A program made the translations under genes and the position numbers. From Colwellia sp. PAMC 20917 (lineage in GTDB: Bacteria > Pseudomonadota > Gammaproteobacteria > Enterobacterales > Alteromonadaceae): 64,000 nt of DNA. Below, piece after piece: positions 46,987-56,186 of the stretch (positions within the stretch are counted from its first letter, which is position 1; each line of letters begins with the position of its first letter). The notes beneath the pieces are model-generated. The model was not told the origin of the DNA. It searched no databases and worked only from the letters and a program-made list of their open reading frames with translations. The stretch spans positions 2,728,001-2,792,000 of the forward strand of contig NZ_CP014944.1 in the NCBI RefSeq assembly GCF_001767295.1. The letters are read 5' to 3'.

Positions 46987-47817
46987 TTACTTTAATCTAA
47001 GACCTGACTTTTCAATCGTGATTTTGTCTTTCTTCAATAAGTTTCCAACTGTCGCTTTAAAGGTTTTTTTACTGACACCTAAAATACGTTGTATCAGTTC
47101 TGGTGAGCTTTTGTCATGTAATGGGCTAAATCCATCATTTTCTGCAATGTGAGCTAATAATTTATCAGCAAAGTCATTAACTTTCCCTTCACCTGAACGT
47201 GAAAGTGATAAATCAATACGGCCATCTTCACGGATATTTTTAATAAAACCGTCGACAACTTTACCAACACGTAATGGTTGAAAGATTTCATTGTCGTAAA
47301 GTAAGCCCCAATGCTTATCATTGATAATCGCTTTAAAGCCAAGATCAGTTTTTCCACCAATCATCAATTTAACTTTATCCCACTGTTGATAATCAGCTGG
47401 CCAAATATCAATATATTTGTCGAGCTTACTTGAAGCGGCAATTCGGTCCGTGGTGGTATCAAGAAAAATACGTACTAGATAATATTTTCCTTCTTCCATT
47501 GGTGTATGCTGTTGATTAAAAGGTACTAATAAATCTTTAGGTAACCCCCAATCAAGGAATGCACCCATTTTATTGAGCTGTTTTACTTTCAATGAAACAA
47601 ATTCATCTACCTGGCCAAACGGCTTTTCAGTGGTCGCAATAATGCGTTCAGCTGAATCAACATAAATGAAGACAGTGAGTTTATCGTCTACTTTACAGTT
47701 TTCAGGAATAAAACGGTTCGGTAGTAATACTTCACCCAGTTCTCCAGCGCTTAAATAAGCACCTTTTTCGGTGACTGCAACTACAGAAAGGGTATTATAT
47801 TTACCAATGTCGGCCAT
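46987..47817 (-). CDS. S1-domain RNA-binding protein of the CvfB/YitL family
   Basis: A 276-residue cytoplasmic protein with three consecutive S1-like OB domains (about 1-65, 66-140 and 145-210; GEVLLPNRFIP, MGAFLDWGLPKDLLVPF, DGRIDLSLSR) and a C-terminal winged helix (about 215-276, ISVSKKTF-like region reading ILGVSKKTFKATVGNLLKK). This is the CvfB layout. In Staphylococcus CvfB affects virulence-gene expression; its role in gammaproteobacteria is unknown. It follows the TerB-like gene by 70 bp on the same strand. Confidence 0.85.
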   Translation of the reverse strand: MADIGKYNTLSVVAVTEKGAYLSAGELGEVLLPNRFIPENCKVDDKLTVFIYVDSAERIIATTEKPFGQVDEFVSLKVKQLNKMGAFLDWGLPKDLLVPFNQQHTPMEEGKYYLVRIFLDTTTDRIAASSKLDKYIDIWPADYQQWDKVKLMIGGKTDLGFKAIINDKHWGLLYDNEIFQPLRVGKVVDGFIKNIREDGRIDLSLSRSGEGKVNDFADKLLAHIAENDGFSPLHDKSSPELIQRILGVSKKTFKATVGNLLKKDKITIEKSGLRLK

Positions 47818-47887
47818 TTGAATTTACCAAGAAAATTAATATGAAAATCTTAGGGGCTATAATAACGCATATCAAAAATGAATGATG

Positions 47888-48340
47888 TTATTTTCTTGGT
47901 TTGGTTTGAATATATTCAGCGTGGCGTAGCTGAAGCAAATCGCCAATTTTTCGAATAACATGCTCTTCAATACTTGCCAGTTCACCATCGGCATAAGCCA
48001 TATTCCATAACTGCTTAACAATTGATATTCGTTGTTCGATAGAAAAATGTTTATTTATTTTCGATGTATATCGATAAAAATCAGTCGCTTGTTCACTTTG
48101 AATCAGCGCTTGATCAATGATTTGCTTAACTTCTTCTTCATTCAAATGAAACTGTTCAACGAGTAACACGGCCAGTTTAGCTTGTTCTTGTTGGTCAAAG
48201 TGTCCATCAGCACGCATGACTTCACACAATAATACCGCACAGGCTAGCTCTATAGTCACCTCATCAGAATTTTTTTTAGTGTTATTGTCTGTTAAATCAT
48301 CGGCTAGGTTTTGAAAAAAAGAACTGATTTTTGTAAGCAT
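47888..48340 (-). CDS. TerB-like (tellurite-resistance/DjlA N-terminal fold) protein
   Basis: A 150-residue all-helical protein. The pattern LACAVLLCEVMRADGHFDQQ, repeated as NMAYADGELASIEEHVIRKI, is the paired metal-binding helix motif of the TerB family, with Asp/Glu positions kept in both halves. The family is broad and tellurite resistance should not be assumed. It probably shares a transcript with the S1 protein gene. Confidence 0.78.
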   Translation of the reverse strand: MLTKISSFFQNLADDLTDNNTKKNSDEVTIELACAVLLCEVMRADGHFDQQEQAKLAVLLVEQFHLNEEEVKQIIDQALIQSEQATDFYRYTSKINKHFSIEQRISIVKQLWNMAYADGELASIEEHVIRKIGDLLQLRHAEYIQTKPRK

Positions 48341-48529
48341 GTTTATTCCTTAAATAAAGTAATCACTTTATTGTTACGCTCAGTAATAAAGAAAACAAGC
48401 ACATAATAGCTATATTTGATAACAAAGTGTGTCTGATTGCTATTTTGTGTGGGTAATATTATGATAATAGCCTAATGACAGCGCTGTCTTGTGTGGCGGA
48501 GTTGTACTGAAAGTTTATAAGGTAAAAGA

Positions 48530-49681
48530 ATGTTAAGTCAGTATCCCTCTGCAGTTATAAAAGCAAATCCAAATAAAAAGCGACTATTGTCAATTGACGC
48601 TTTACGTGGTTTCGATATGTTTTGGATTTTAGGCGCTGAAGGTTTGTTTGCAGCATTATTTATAGCGACAGGCTGGCCCATTCTTGCGGTGCTTGCACAG
48701 CAAATGGAACACAGTGCTTGGCATGGGGTTCGTGTTTATGATTTAATTTTTCCCTTATTTATTTTTCTATCAGGAGTCAGTCTAGGTATCGCAGCAAAGC
48801 CCTTATCTAGCTATGACCCAGAACAAGCAAAATCGATTTTATATAATGGCATTAGACGTTTATTACTTTTAATTAGTTTTGGTATTTTATATAACCATGG
48901 TTGGGGCGGCGGTATTCCGACATCATTTGATAGTATCCGTTATGTTAGCGTACTGGGGCGTATTGGTATTGCGTGGTTTGTAGCGGCATTATTAGTTTGG
49001 TACGTCAGTGAAAAAATACAGTGGTTCGTCGCAGGCGGTATTTTAATAGGATATTGGTTACTACTAAGCTTAGTCACATTAGGTGGATATGGTGGCGGTG
49101 ATTTTTCAGCGAATGGAGCATTGAACGCTTGGTTTGATCAACATTTATTACCGGGGTCAACTTATCAGGGGCTCGCCATTGACCCAGAAGGATTGTTATC
49201 AAATATAACATCGATTGTAAATGCACTAGCGGGTGTCTTCATTGGTCGTTACATGATAAAAAACATTTATACGCCCAAGACACTATTAACCGGTCTTTTG
49301 GTTATTGGGACCTCTATTTTATTACTCGGTTATTTATGGGGCGTTTTTTTTCCAATTAACAAAACATTATGGACGAGTTCATTCACTTTAGTCACTATTG
49401 GCTACAGTATCTTATTATTGACGCTATTTTATTGGCTGATTGATGTAGTAGAGTTCACCCTATGGGCTAAGTTTTTCGCAGTAATTGGTACGAATTCAAT
49501 CATTATTTATTTAGGTTCGAGTATTGTTGATTGGCAATATACCTCGAAAAGTATTTTCGGAGGCTTAATAAACTCTGTACCTGCAGGTTGGCAAGATTTT
49601 ATTCTTTATGCTGGCATGGTGCTTTTACAATGGTTAGTCCTGTATTGGCTATATCGAAGAAATATCTTTATAAAAGTATAA
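48530..49681 (+). CDS. NagX-like membrane protein (HGSNAT/DUF5009 acyltransferase family)
   Basis: A 383-residue polytopic membrane protein with about ten helices. RLLSIDALRGFDMFWILGAE at the start and VRVYDLIFPLFIFLSGVSLG match the heparan-alpha-glucosaminide N-acetyltransferase-like family called NagX in marine Alteromonadales. The His in QQMEHSAWHG could be catalytic by analogy with HGSNAT. NagX usually sits in N-acetylglucosamine/chitin clusters, but here it is alone between a divergent TerB-like gene and an RND pump, so the substrate is open. Confidence 0.8.
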   Translation: MLSQYPSAVIKANPNKKRLLSIDALRGFDMFWILGAEGLFAALFIATGWPILAVLAQQMEHSAWHGVRVYDLIFPLFIFLSGVSLGIAAKPLSSYDPEQAKSILYNGIRRLLLLISFGILYNHGWGGGIPTSFDSIRYVSVLGRIGIAWFVAALLVWYVSEKIQWFVAGGILIGYWLLLSLVTLGGYGGGDFSANGALNAWFDQHLLPGSTYQGLAIDPEGLLSNITSIVNALAGVFIGRYMIKNIYTPKTLLTGLLVIGTSILLLGYLWGVFFPINKTLWTSSFTLVTIGYSILLLTLFYWLIDVVEFTLWAKFFAVIGTNSIIIYLGSSIVDWQYTSKSIFGGLINSVPAGWQDFILYAGMVLLQWLVLYWLYRRNIFIKV

Positions 49682-49690
49682 ATATTGGTT

Positions 49691-49739
49691 AAAAAGACGA
49701 ATGTTGTCGAGGACTGTTTTTTCAAGGCAGTCTTTTTTT
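49691..49739 (+). terminator. terminator after the NagX-like gene
   Basis: AAAAAGAC (49691-49698) can pair with GTCTTTTT (49730-49737), and an inner GACTG/CAGTC stem (49712-49716, 49728-49732) stands before a T run. The rest of the gap up to the RND pair shows no recognisable operator. Confidence 0.75.
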
Positions 49740-49946
49740 ATATCCGCAAATAAATAGGACTTAGTTAACCTATTGTTTTTAATTGAAAAATAATATTACT
49801 TAGTTTTGTTTTACTGAATTTGTTATTTCGGCGCGTATCTTGTAACAAGCATTTACAACTTAATTGATTGTATAGACCGTTAATTAGCTATCCTATAGAC
49901 AATTAAAAAAATTAGTAGTTCAGATCACATTTATGAGGACATAACC

Positions 49947-51146
49947 GTGACACGTAAAAAACAAATCATTATACCCATTGCCATTCTAATCATTGGCTTT
50001 TTATTGTTTTTTGGCTTTTCAAGTATGAAATCGCCACCAGAAGAAAAAGCGGAAGTTGATAATACCCCCATCGTTGCTGTGGAAGAGGTTCATGTTGCAC
50101 CGATGAATTTAACGGTTAAATCATATGGTGTCGTACAGCCTAAATATGAAACCGAACTTGTCGCTCAAATCAGTGGTGAAGTAGTTGAATTGGCCGATGT
50201 TTTTGTACGTGGTGGTTTTGTTGCAAAAAATCAATTGCTCGCCCGTATCGACCCTAACGATTACCAAGCTGCATTAATTGATGCTGAAGCAACAATGGCC
50301 TCGGCCCGTGCTTCGCTAGAAAAAGAGCGTGCCCAAGGGCAGGTAGCCGAACAAGAATGGAAACGCATTACGGATACTTCTCCTACGGAATTGAGCTTGC
50401 GTAAACCGCAACTAGCACAAGAACTTGCGAATGTTAAATCGGCACAAGCCTCTGTACTTCGCGCCAAACGTAACTTAGAGCGTACCGAAATTAGAGCGCC
50501 TTATGATGCAATGATTGAAAGTCGTATGATTGGTTTAGGCTCTTTTGTCGGTACTGGCACTAAAGTGGGTAAATTATTAGGAACAGGAGTAGCTGAAGTT
50601 CGCTTACCCGTAGCAGATGATCAACTGCAGTTTTTAGCTTCACAAGGGGAAAATGCCCAGGTTAATTTGCTTGGAACATTTGCGGGTGAAAATATTACAT
50701 GGTCCGCAAAAATTGCCCGCAGTGAAGGCGTGGTAGACAATAAAAGCCGTATGACTTATTTAGTTGCTGAAGTTAAAGACCCTTATGGTTTGCAGTCTCA
50801 AAAAAATGTAACTAAACACAACCCTATTCGCTTTGGCTCTTATGTTAAAGCAGAAATTTTTGGTATTAGCCTTAATCGTGCCGCTTTGTTACCTCGATAC
50901 CTTGTTAGTAATAACCGCGTTGCCATTTTAGATGCCGATTCTAAATTGCACTATGCTGACATCATTATTACTCGTCAAGAAGGCTCAAATGTTATTGTAA
51001 CTGGCGGTTTGAATGAAGGTGACCAGCTCATTGTTTCAGCATTAGATTACCCTGTTGATGGTATGAAATTAGCTTTGCAAGGTAGTAAAAGTGAAGTCAT
51101 TAATCAAGATGCACTTGAAACACAAATCGCAAGCACTAAGGATTAG
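49947..51146 (+). CDS. RND efflux periplasmic adaptor (membrane fusion protein)
   Basis: A 399-residue HlyD/AcrA-type adaptor. An N-terminal membrane anchor (about 7-25) has no lipobox cysteine. The biotinyl-lipoyl half-motifs (VAQISGEVVELADVFVRGGF and TEIRAPYDAMIESRMIGLGS) enclose a helical hairpin (about 110-165). The beta-barrel and membrane-proximal domains follow. The next gene starts on the base after its stop codon, so pump and adaptor are one unit. No outer-membrane TolC gene or regulator is adjacent. Confidence 0.92.
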   Translation: MTRKKQIIIPIAILIIGFLLFFGFSSMKSPPEEKAEVDNTPIVAVEEVHVAPMNLTVKSYGVVQPKYETELVAQISGEVVELADVFVRGGFVAKNQLLARIDPNDYQAALIDAEATMASARASLEKERAQGQVAEQEWKRITDTSPTELSLRKPQLAQELANVKSAQASVLRAKRNLERTEIRAPYDAMIESRMIGLGSFVGTGTKVGKLLGTGVAEVRLPVADDQLQFLASQGENAQVNLLGTFAGENITWSAKIARSEGVVDNKSRMTYLVAEVKDPYGLQSQKNVTKHNPIRFGSYVKAEIFGISLNRAALLPRYLVSNNRVAILDADSKLHYADIIITRQEGSNVIVTGGLNEGDQLIVSALDYPVDGMKLALQGSKSEVINQDALETQIASTKD

Positions 51147-54100
51147 ATGATGGATGATACCAATAAAGGCTTAATTGCTTGGTTCGCCCGTAATAGTGTC
51201 GCGGCAAACTTGTTGATGATATTTATTCTAGTGGGTGGTTTTTTTACGATTAGCACCATCAACAAACAAATGTTTCCACAAATAAACATTAACTGGATTT
51301 CTTATACCGCACCTTACCCAGGGGCAGCCCCTCAGGAAGTAGAAGAAGGTATTACCATTAAGGTTGAAGAAGCTTTAGAGACTGTTCAAGGCTTAAAACG
51401 TGTGATCACTTATTCTAACCGCAATTTTTCAAATGGTTGGTTTGAAGTTGATCTCGATTACGACCCACAAGTTGTTTTAGAAGAAGTTAAATCAGCTATT
51501 GATTCTATTTCAAGCTTTCCTGACGGTATGGAGCGTATTAAAGTTGAACGCGAAAAGTTTCGCCAAGAAGTTATGTATATCAGCTTATACGGTGACCTAA
51601 CTAATGGCGAGCTTAAAGAGTTAGGACGAAAAGTCCATAATGAAATTCAACAATTACCTTTAGTCAATATTGCAGAATTATACAGCGGCTTAGACTACGA
51701 AATTTCAATAGAAGTTAGTAAAGATAAGTTACGCGAATATGGCTTAACTTTTAGAGATGTTGCTCAAGCGGTACGTGGTTATTCTGGCAATATGTCTGCT
51801 GGACAAATTCGTGCAGAGAATGGCTACATTAATTTACGCGTTGAGAACCAAGCTTATCGAGGTTACGAATTCGAGCAAATACCTATTATTACCTTAGCCG
51901 ATGGTACTAAAGTCTTGTTAGGCCAAATGGCGACTATTATTGATGGTTTTACTGAAGGCTTACAGTATTCAAAATTCAATGGTGAAAACTCAGTCACTAT
52001 TTTTATTGGCGCTGCCAATAATCAAAGTATTACTGATGTTGCGGATGTCATTAAAAAGTATGTTGATGAAAAGTCAAATGTTCTTCCTGCAGGCGTTAAG
52101 TTAGAAACTTGGGTTGATATGACCTACTATCTTGAAGGCCGTTTGACCATGATGATCGACAATATGAAAAGTGGTGCAATATTAGTCTTTCTAATGTTAG
52201 CGTTATTCTTACGTGTCCGTTTGGCTTTTTGGGTAATGATGGGCTTACCCGTATGTTTTCTTGGTACTTTATTCCTAATGCCATTAGAATTTATTAATGT
52301 CACTATTAATGTCATTAGCTTGTTCGCCTTTATTTTGGTGCTAGGTATTGTTGTTGATGATGCCATCGTTATGGGGGAGAGTGCCCATGACGAAATTGAA
52401 CAACATGGCCATAGTACTGAAAATGTTATTCGCGGTATTCAACGTGTTGCTATGCCAGCAACCTTTGGGGTATTAACAACGATTGCGGTATTCTTGCCTT
52501 TTCTTTTTGGTGAAGGGCCTTCTGCCGCGTTTGGTAAAGCCATTGGCTCGGTAGTTATCTTGTGTTTAATTTTCTCTTTAATTGAGTCAAAACTCATTTT
52601 ACCGGCGCATTTGGTTAAAATGAAGATCAAAGCATTTAATCCTAAGAACCCTATCGATAGACTACGTTTATCGATTGATACCAAATTAAAAGCCTTCATT
52701 AATAATGTCTATCGACCCGCGTTAATCACTTTTATTAGCTATCGTTATGCGGTACTAATGTTTTTTATTAGTTTAATGTTAATCAGCGCTGGCTTGTTTA
52801 GTGGTGGTTTTGTTCGCTTTGTTGGTCAACCTAAGATCCCACATGACTTTCCTCGTGTTAATGTTGAAATGAATGTAGATGCTTCAGAGAAAGCAACCTT
52901 ACAAACCTTATTAAATATCCAAGGTGTAATTAATACCATAGATAAAGAGATTGAAGCTCAATACGGTCAGTCAATGATCTCTGATATGCAGGTCGATTTA
53001 CGCAGCAGAACCAGTGGTCAATTGATGGTTAAATTAGTGATACCTGAATTGAGACCGATGAATACTTTCGAACTGGCTGATTTATGGCGTGCGGCTATAC
53101 CGAATTATCCTGGGGTAAAATCGTTTACCATTGGTGATAACTTATTTGGCTCTGGCCGAGACGACGGTGATATTGCCTTTAGATTAGAAAGTAAAGATGA
53201 TGCACAACTACTCGCCGCATCAAGAGAGTTAAAAACTAAACTTAATTCTTTAAAAGGTATTGGCGATGTTAATGATAGTCGTCAAACAAGTGCCAAAGAA
53301 GTTCAGTTTGAATTGAAACCGCTTGCCTACAGTTTAGGATTAACTTTAGCCGAAATTGCTTCACAAGTGAGTTACAGTTTCTATGGTTTAGAAGCACAAC
53401 GCATTTTACGTGACAGCGAAGAAGTAAAAGTGATGATCCGTTATCCACTTGAGCAACGAAGCTCTGTTGGACATGTTGATGATGTGATGATCAAAGCGCC
53501 AAATGGTGCGGAATTACCTTTGTCGGAATTGGCTAATATTACCTTACAAGAAGGGGTGACTAGTATTCGCCGCGAAAATGGTAATCGGACAATTAGCGTC
53601 TGGGCAAGTGTTGACGCTGAACAAGTTGAGCCATTCAAAGTTGCTAACGATATCAGAGACAACTTTATTCCTGAACTATTAAGAAAATTTCCAAAAGTTC
53701 AAAGTGAAGTGTCGGGCAGTATTCAAGAAGAAATGGAAGGTGCGGATAATCAAAAACGTGACTTCATTATCTCATTGTTGATTGTTTTCTCATTACTGGC
53801 TATACCATTGAAGTCATACTCCCAGGCAGTGATGATTATGATCGTTATTCCTTTTGGTATTATTGGTTCGGTCTTTGGCCACTTCCTTTTAGGTATGGAC
53901 TTAAGTGCACTATCAGTTATGGGGATATTAGCGGCTGCGGGTGTGGTCGTTAATGACTCCTTAGTCATGGTCGATTATGTTAATAATGCCAGGAAATCAG
54001 GCGTCAAACTAAAAGATGCGGTAATACATGCCGGCACTAAACGTTTTAGAGCTATCATGTTAACGTCAATAACAACCTTTATTGGTTTAGTGCCTATCAT

Positions 54101-54302
54101 CTTCTTTGAGGTAAGTGCCCAAGCACAAATCGTAATTCCAATGGCAATATCTTTAGCTTTTGGAGTATTATTTGCGACCATAGTTACACTGGTACTGATC
54201 CCAAGTTTATATCTTATTATTGAAGATATGAAAAAGATCTTTAAGCGTAAAAAGAAACAACCGCTTATTGCTGAAAATACAGGTGATTTATCGGTTAACT
54301 AA
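51147..54302 (+). CDS. RND-family efflux permease (AcrB/HAE type)
   Basis: A 1051-residue inner-membrane proton/drug antiporter with twelve helices and two large periplasmic loops. TM4 carries the paired aspartates of the proton relay (LGIVVDDAIVMGES), and the pseudo-symmetric TM10 has AAAGVVVNDSLVMVDYVNNA. FPQININWISYTAPYPGAAP in the first porter loop is usual. Cargo cannot be read from the sequence. It lacks the CusA metal-methionine pattern as far as I can see. It forms a two-gene operon with the adaptor and is closed by a terminator. Confidence 0.93.
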   Translation: MMDDTNKGLIAWFARNSVAANLLMIFILVGGFFTISTINKQMFPQININWISYTAPYPGAAPQEVEEGITIKVEEALETVQGLKRVITYSNRNFSNGWFEVDLDYDPQVVLEEVKSAIDSISSFPDGMERIKVEREKFRQEVMYISLYGDLTNGELKELGRKVHNEIQQLPLVNIAELYSGLDYEISIEVSKDKLREYGLTFRDVAQAVRGYSGNMSAGQIRAENGYINLRVENQAYRGYEFEQIPIITLADGTKVLLGQMATIIDGFTEGLQYSKFNGENSVTIFIGAANNQSITDVADVIKKYVDEKSNVLPAGVKLETWVDMTYYLEGRLTMMIDNMKSGAILVFLMLALFLRVRLAFWVMMGLPVCFLGTLFLMPLEFINVTINVISLFAFILVLGIVVDDAIVMGESAHDEIEQHGHSTENVIRGIQRVAMPATFGVLTTIAVFLPFLFGEGPSAAFGKAIGSVVILCLIFSLIESKLILPAHLVKMKIKAFNPKNPIDRLRLSIDTKLKAFINNVYRPALITFISYRYAVLMFFISLMLISAGLFSGGFVRFVGQPKIPHDFPRVNVEMNVDASEKATLQTLLNIQGVINTIDKEIEAQYGQSMISDMQVDLRSRTSGQLMVKLVIPELRPMNTFELADLWRAAIPNYPGVKSFTIGDNLFGSGRDDGDIAFRLESKDDAQLLAASRELKTKLNSLKGIGDVNDSRQTSAKEVQFELKPLAYSLGLTLAEIASQVSYSFYGLEAQRILRDSEEVKVMIRYPLEQRSSVGHVDDVMIKAPNGAELPLSELANITLQEGVTSIRRENGNRTISVWASVDAEQVEPFKVANDIRDNFIPELLRKFPKVQSEVSGSIQEEMEGADNQKRDFIISLLIVFSLLAIPLKSYSQAVMIMIVIPFGIIGSVFGHFLLGMDLSALSVMGILAAAGVVVNDSLVMVDYVNNARKSGVKLKDAVIHAGTKRFRAIMLTSITTFIGLVPIIFFEVSAQAQIVIPMAISLAFGVLFATIVTLVLIPSLYLIIEDMKKIFKRKKKQPLIAENTGDLSVN

Positions 54303-54319
54303 TCGATAGTATTTTTATC

Positions 54320-54348
54320 AAAGCCATTACTTTTGTAATGGCTTTTTT
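54320..54348 (+). terminator. intrinsic terminator after the RND permease
   Basis: A perfect 11-bp stem, AAAGCCATTAC with GTAATGGCTTT around TTTT, is followed by a T run. Confidence 0.92.
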
Positions 54349-54476
54349 ATGCGATTCATTAAATTTATTAACCAATACCTCTCTGCTAGTCTGGTCAAGA
54401 AAAGCTATCGTTAATAATAATAGCTGGCTATAATGGTGTTAATGCTAATATTAATAAATGAAGCGAACTCATTATA

Positions 54477-54779
54477 ATGAAATATATTTATCTTTTTTCA
54501 ACACTTACTCTCATGACAATAACGGGTTGTTCGACAACTGAAAATGCTTGCGAAGATATAACCATCGCGAGTGAACAAATTCAAATGTGCCAGTCACTGC
54601 AACGCCAAATAGCAGACGCTAAAGGTAAACCTATAAAACGAACTGAGTTAGAACGTCGTTATCAAGTTGACTGCATTGACATTCGCTACTATCGTGATGA
54701 CAAACAGCCAGCAATTTGTGGTAATAAACAAAAAATTGGCGAAGAAATTAAAACGCTTAAAAAAGAGGCCAAGCAGTAA
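54477..54779 (+). CDS. small lipoprotein, function unknown
   Basis: A 100-residue predicted lipoprotein. The signal ends in a lipobox (TITGC, Cys18). The mature part is highly charged, with four further cysteines (NACEDI, QMCQSL, VDCIDI, AICGNK) that could form two disulfides, and ends in a Lys/Glu helix. I do not recognise the family. It is a single gene with terminators before and after. Confidence 0.72.
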   Translation: MKYIYLFSTLTLMTITGCSTTENACEDITIASEQIQMCQSLQRQIADAKGKPIKRTELERRYQVDCIDIRYYRDDKQPAICGNKQKIGEEIKTLKKEAKQ

Positions 54780-54808
54780 AAGATTAGGCTCTTGGTCGCT
54801 TACTTTAA

Positions 54809-54834
54809 GGCAAACTTTAGGGTTTGCTTTTTTG
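54809..54834 (+). terminator. terminator after the small lipoprotein gene
   Basis: GCAAAC (54810-54815) and GTTTGC (54822-54827) pair around TTTAGG and precede a T run. Confidence 0.8.
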
Positions 54835-54874
54835 TTTACTGTGCTTAAAATTAATCATCAAATGAGTGTGTTAT

Positions 54875-55300
54875 ATGTTTAAAAAAATAGTCGGTTTAGT
54901 CTTAACTTGTAGCTTTTTATTCTCATGTCAGCAAGCCACTGAAGAAGTGACTATCAGAGATACAGCCAATACCGAGGCTATTTCAGCCGCAGAGGTATCA
55001 ATCATGCCTAAAAAAAGTTTGTCTGCTAAAGTGGAACCTGAGCAAATATCATTTACCGCAACAATTAAATATATGAATTTAGAAGGGGGCTTTTTTGGAT
55101 TAGTTTCTAAAGAAGGTAAGCATTGGTTACCGCTAAATTTAGAAAAAGAATTCCAAAAAGATGGCGCTGTTATCAAAGTAACAGGCAAAGCTATCACGGG
55201 TATGATGACTATTCAGCAATGGGGAACTCCTTTTTCAATTACCGATATTGAATTAATTACTGCAGCGAATAAAACGCCTGAAAATAAGAACCTGCAGTAG
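54875..55300 (+). CDS. lipoprotein with small OB-like domain, function unknown
   Basis: A 141-residue predicted lipoprotein. The ATG at 54875 follows a GAG ribosome site; a GTG three codons earlier is possible. The lipobox is FLFSC (Cys17). After a variable linker, residues 57-130 form a compact beta domain (FTATIKYMNLEGGFFGLVSK, then GAVIKVTGKAITGMMTIQQW) resembling a single OB-like barrel of unknown role. The gene ends only a few bases before the degenerate 3'-end copies of the histidine phosphatase gene. Confidence 0.7.
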   Translation: MFKKIVGLVLTCSFLFSCQQATEEVTIRDTANTEAISAAEVSIMPKKSLSAKVEPEQISFTATIKYMNLEGGFFGLVSKEGKHWLPLNLEKEFQKDGAVIKVTGKAITGMMTIQQWGTPFSITDIELITAANKTPENKNLQ

Positions 55301-55303
55301 CTT

Positions 55304-55776
55304 TACTTACAGAGCGAAGGTTGCATCAATAATGTTAGGTGACGATTTTTACCTGAAATGATGATTTGATAGATACCACGATATTCTTGCTCTGTCATTG
55401 GTGATACTGAGCTTTGGCTAAGTCATTCTGCCAATTCTATTAAGATATGTAGCGGTGTTACTTGCAGAGCGAAGGTTGCATCCATAATGTTAGATGACTA
55501 ATGTTAGGTGACGATTTTCACCTGAAAAGATGATTTGATAGATACCTCAATATTCTTGCTCGGTAATTGGTGAAACTGAGCTTTGGCTTACTAATTCTGC
55601 CAATTGTATTAAGGTATGTAGATGTGTTACTTACAGATCGAAGGTTGCATTAGTAATGTTAGGTGACGATTTTCACCTGAAATGATGATTTGATAGATAC
55701 CACGATATTCTTGCTCTGTCATTGGTGATACAGAGCTTTGGCTTAGTAATTCTGCCAATCGTGCCGTGGTGTTACT
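55304..55776 (-). repeat. three tandem copies of the 3' end of the histidine phosphatase gene
   Basis: Segments 55304-55455, about 55455-55623 and 55624-55776 are clearly homologous over about 145 bp each. The third is the real 3' end of the gene on the minus strand; the other two lie downstream of its stop codon. On the plus strand, GTGTTACT occurs at 55455, 55624 and, inside the gene, 55769, so the copies are joined at an 8-bp identical motif. The middle copy has an extra 14-bp internal duplication and an early stop. The first two copies are not joined to a 5' coding part. Confidence 0.85.
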
Positions 55777-56153
55777 GTGCCCAAACACTACAGTGTTTTC
55801 TTGTTCTTTGATTAATTGCCAGGCGAGTTGCTCTAATTTATTGGGCGCATAATTTTTGATCGCAAGTTGCTGCTGTTGTGCTAGCGGTGCAGCCGTTGCC
55901 ATAGTCCGTTGATAGCGTGTACTGTATATATTTTTTATTTCTGCATTCTCTAGAATACGCGCAAGTTCTTTTGCTCTATATGTACCACATTGTGTTAATC
56001 CAGCATCCTCTTGATCAGTTTTTTTTCAGCATGACGAATTAAATAAAGGCTGTAGCTTTTACTTTCCTCTTTTACATAAGCGTTTTCAGTCGCATTAACG
56101 ATTAAAAAAGGTATGTTGATAAAACAAATTAGCAGGAAAATTAATTTATTCAT
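55627..56153 (-). pseudogene. secreted histidine phosphatase (PGAM/SixA-like), frameshifted at an A8 run
   Basis: From ATG at 56153 (ribosome site AAAGG) the minus strand reads a signal peptide (MNKLIFLLICFINIPFLIVN), then YSLYLIRHAEKK with the catalytic RHAE motif, and stops soon after. One frame over, the protein continues as TDQEDAGLTQCGTYRAKELA, then YSTRYQRTMATAAPL and VVFGHSNTTARLAELL (second catalytic His), to the stop at 55627. The break lies at eight A on the minus strand (plus-strand T run 56019-56026). The total of 527 bp is one base short of whole codons. It could be a true mutation, a read error at the homopolymer or a slippage site. About 175 residues if joined. Confidence 0.75.
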
Positions 56154-56186
56154 AACATACCTTTTTTGATTCATGCATATTCACTG

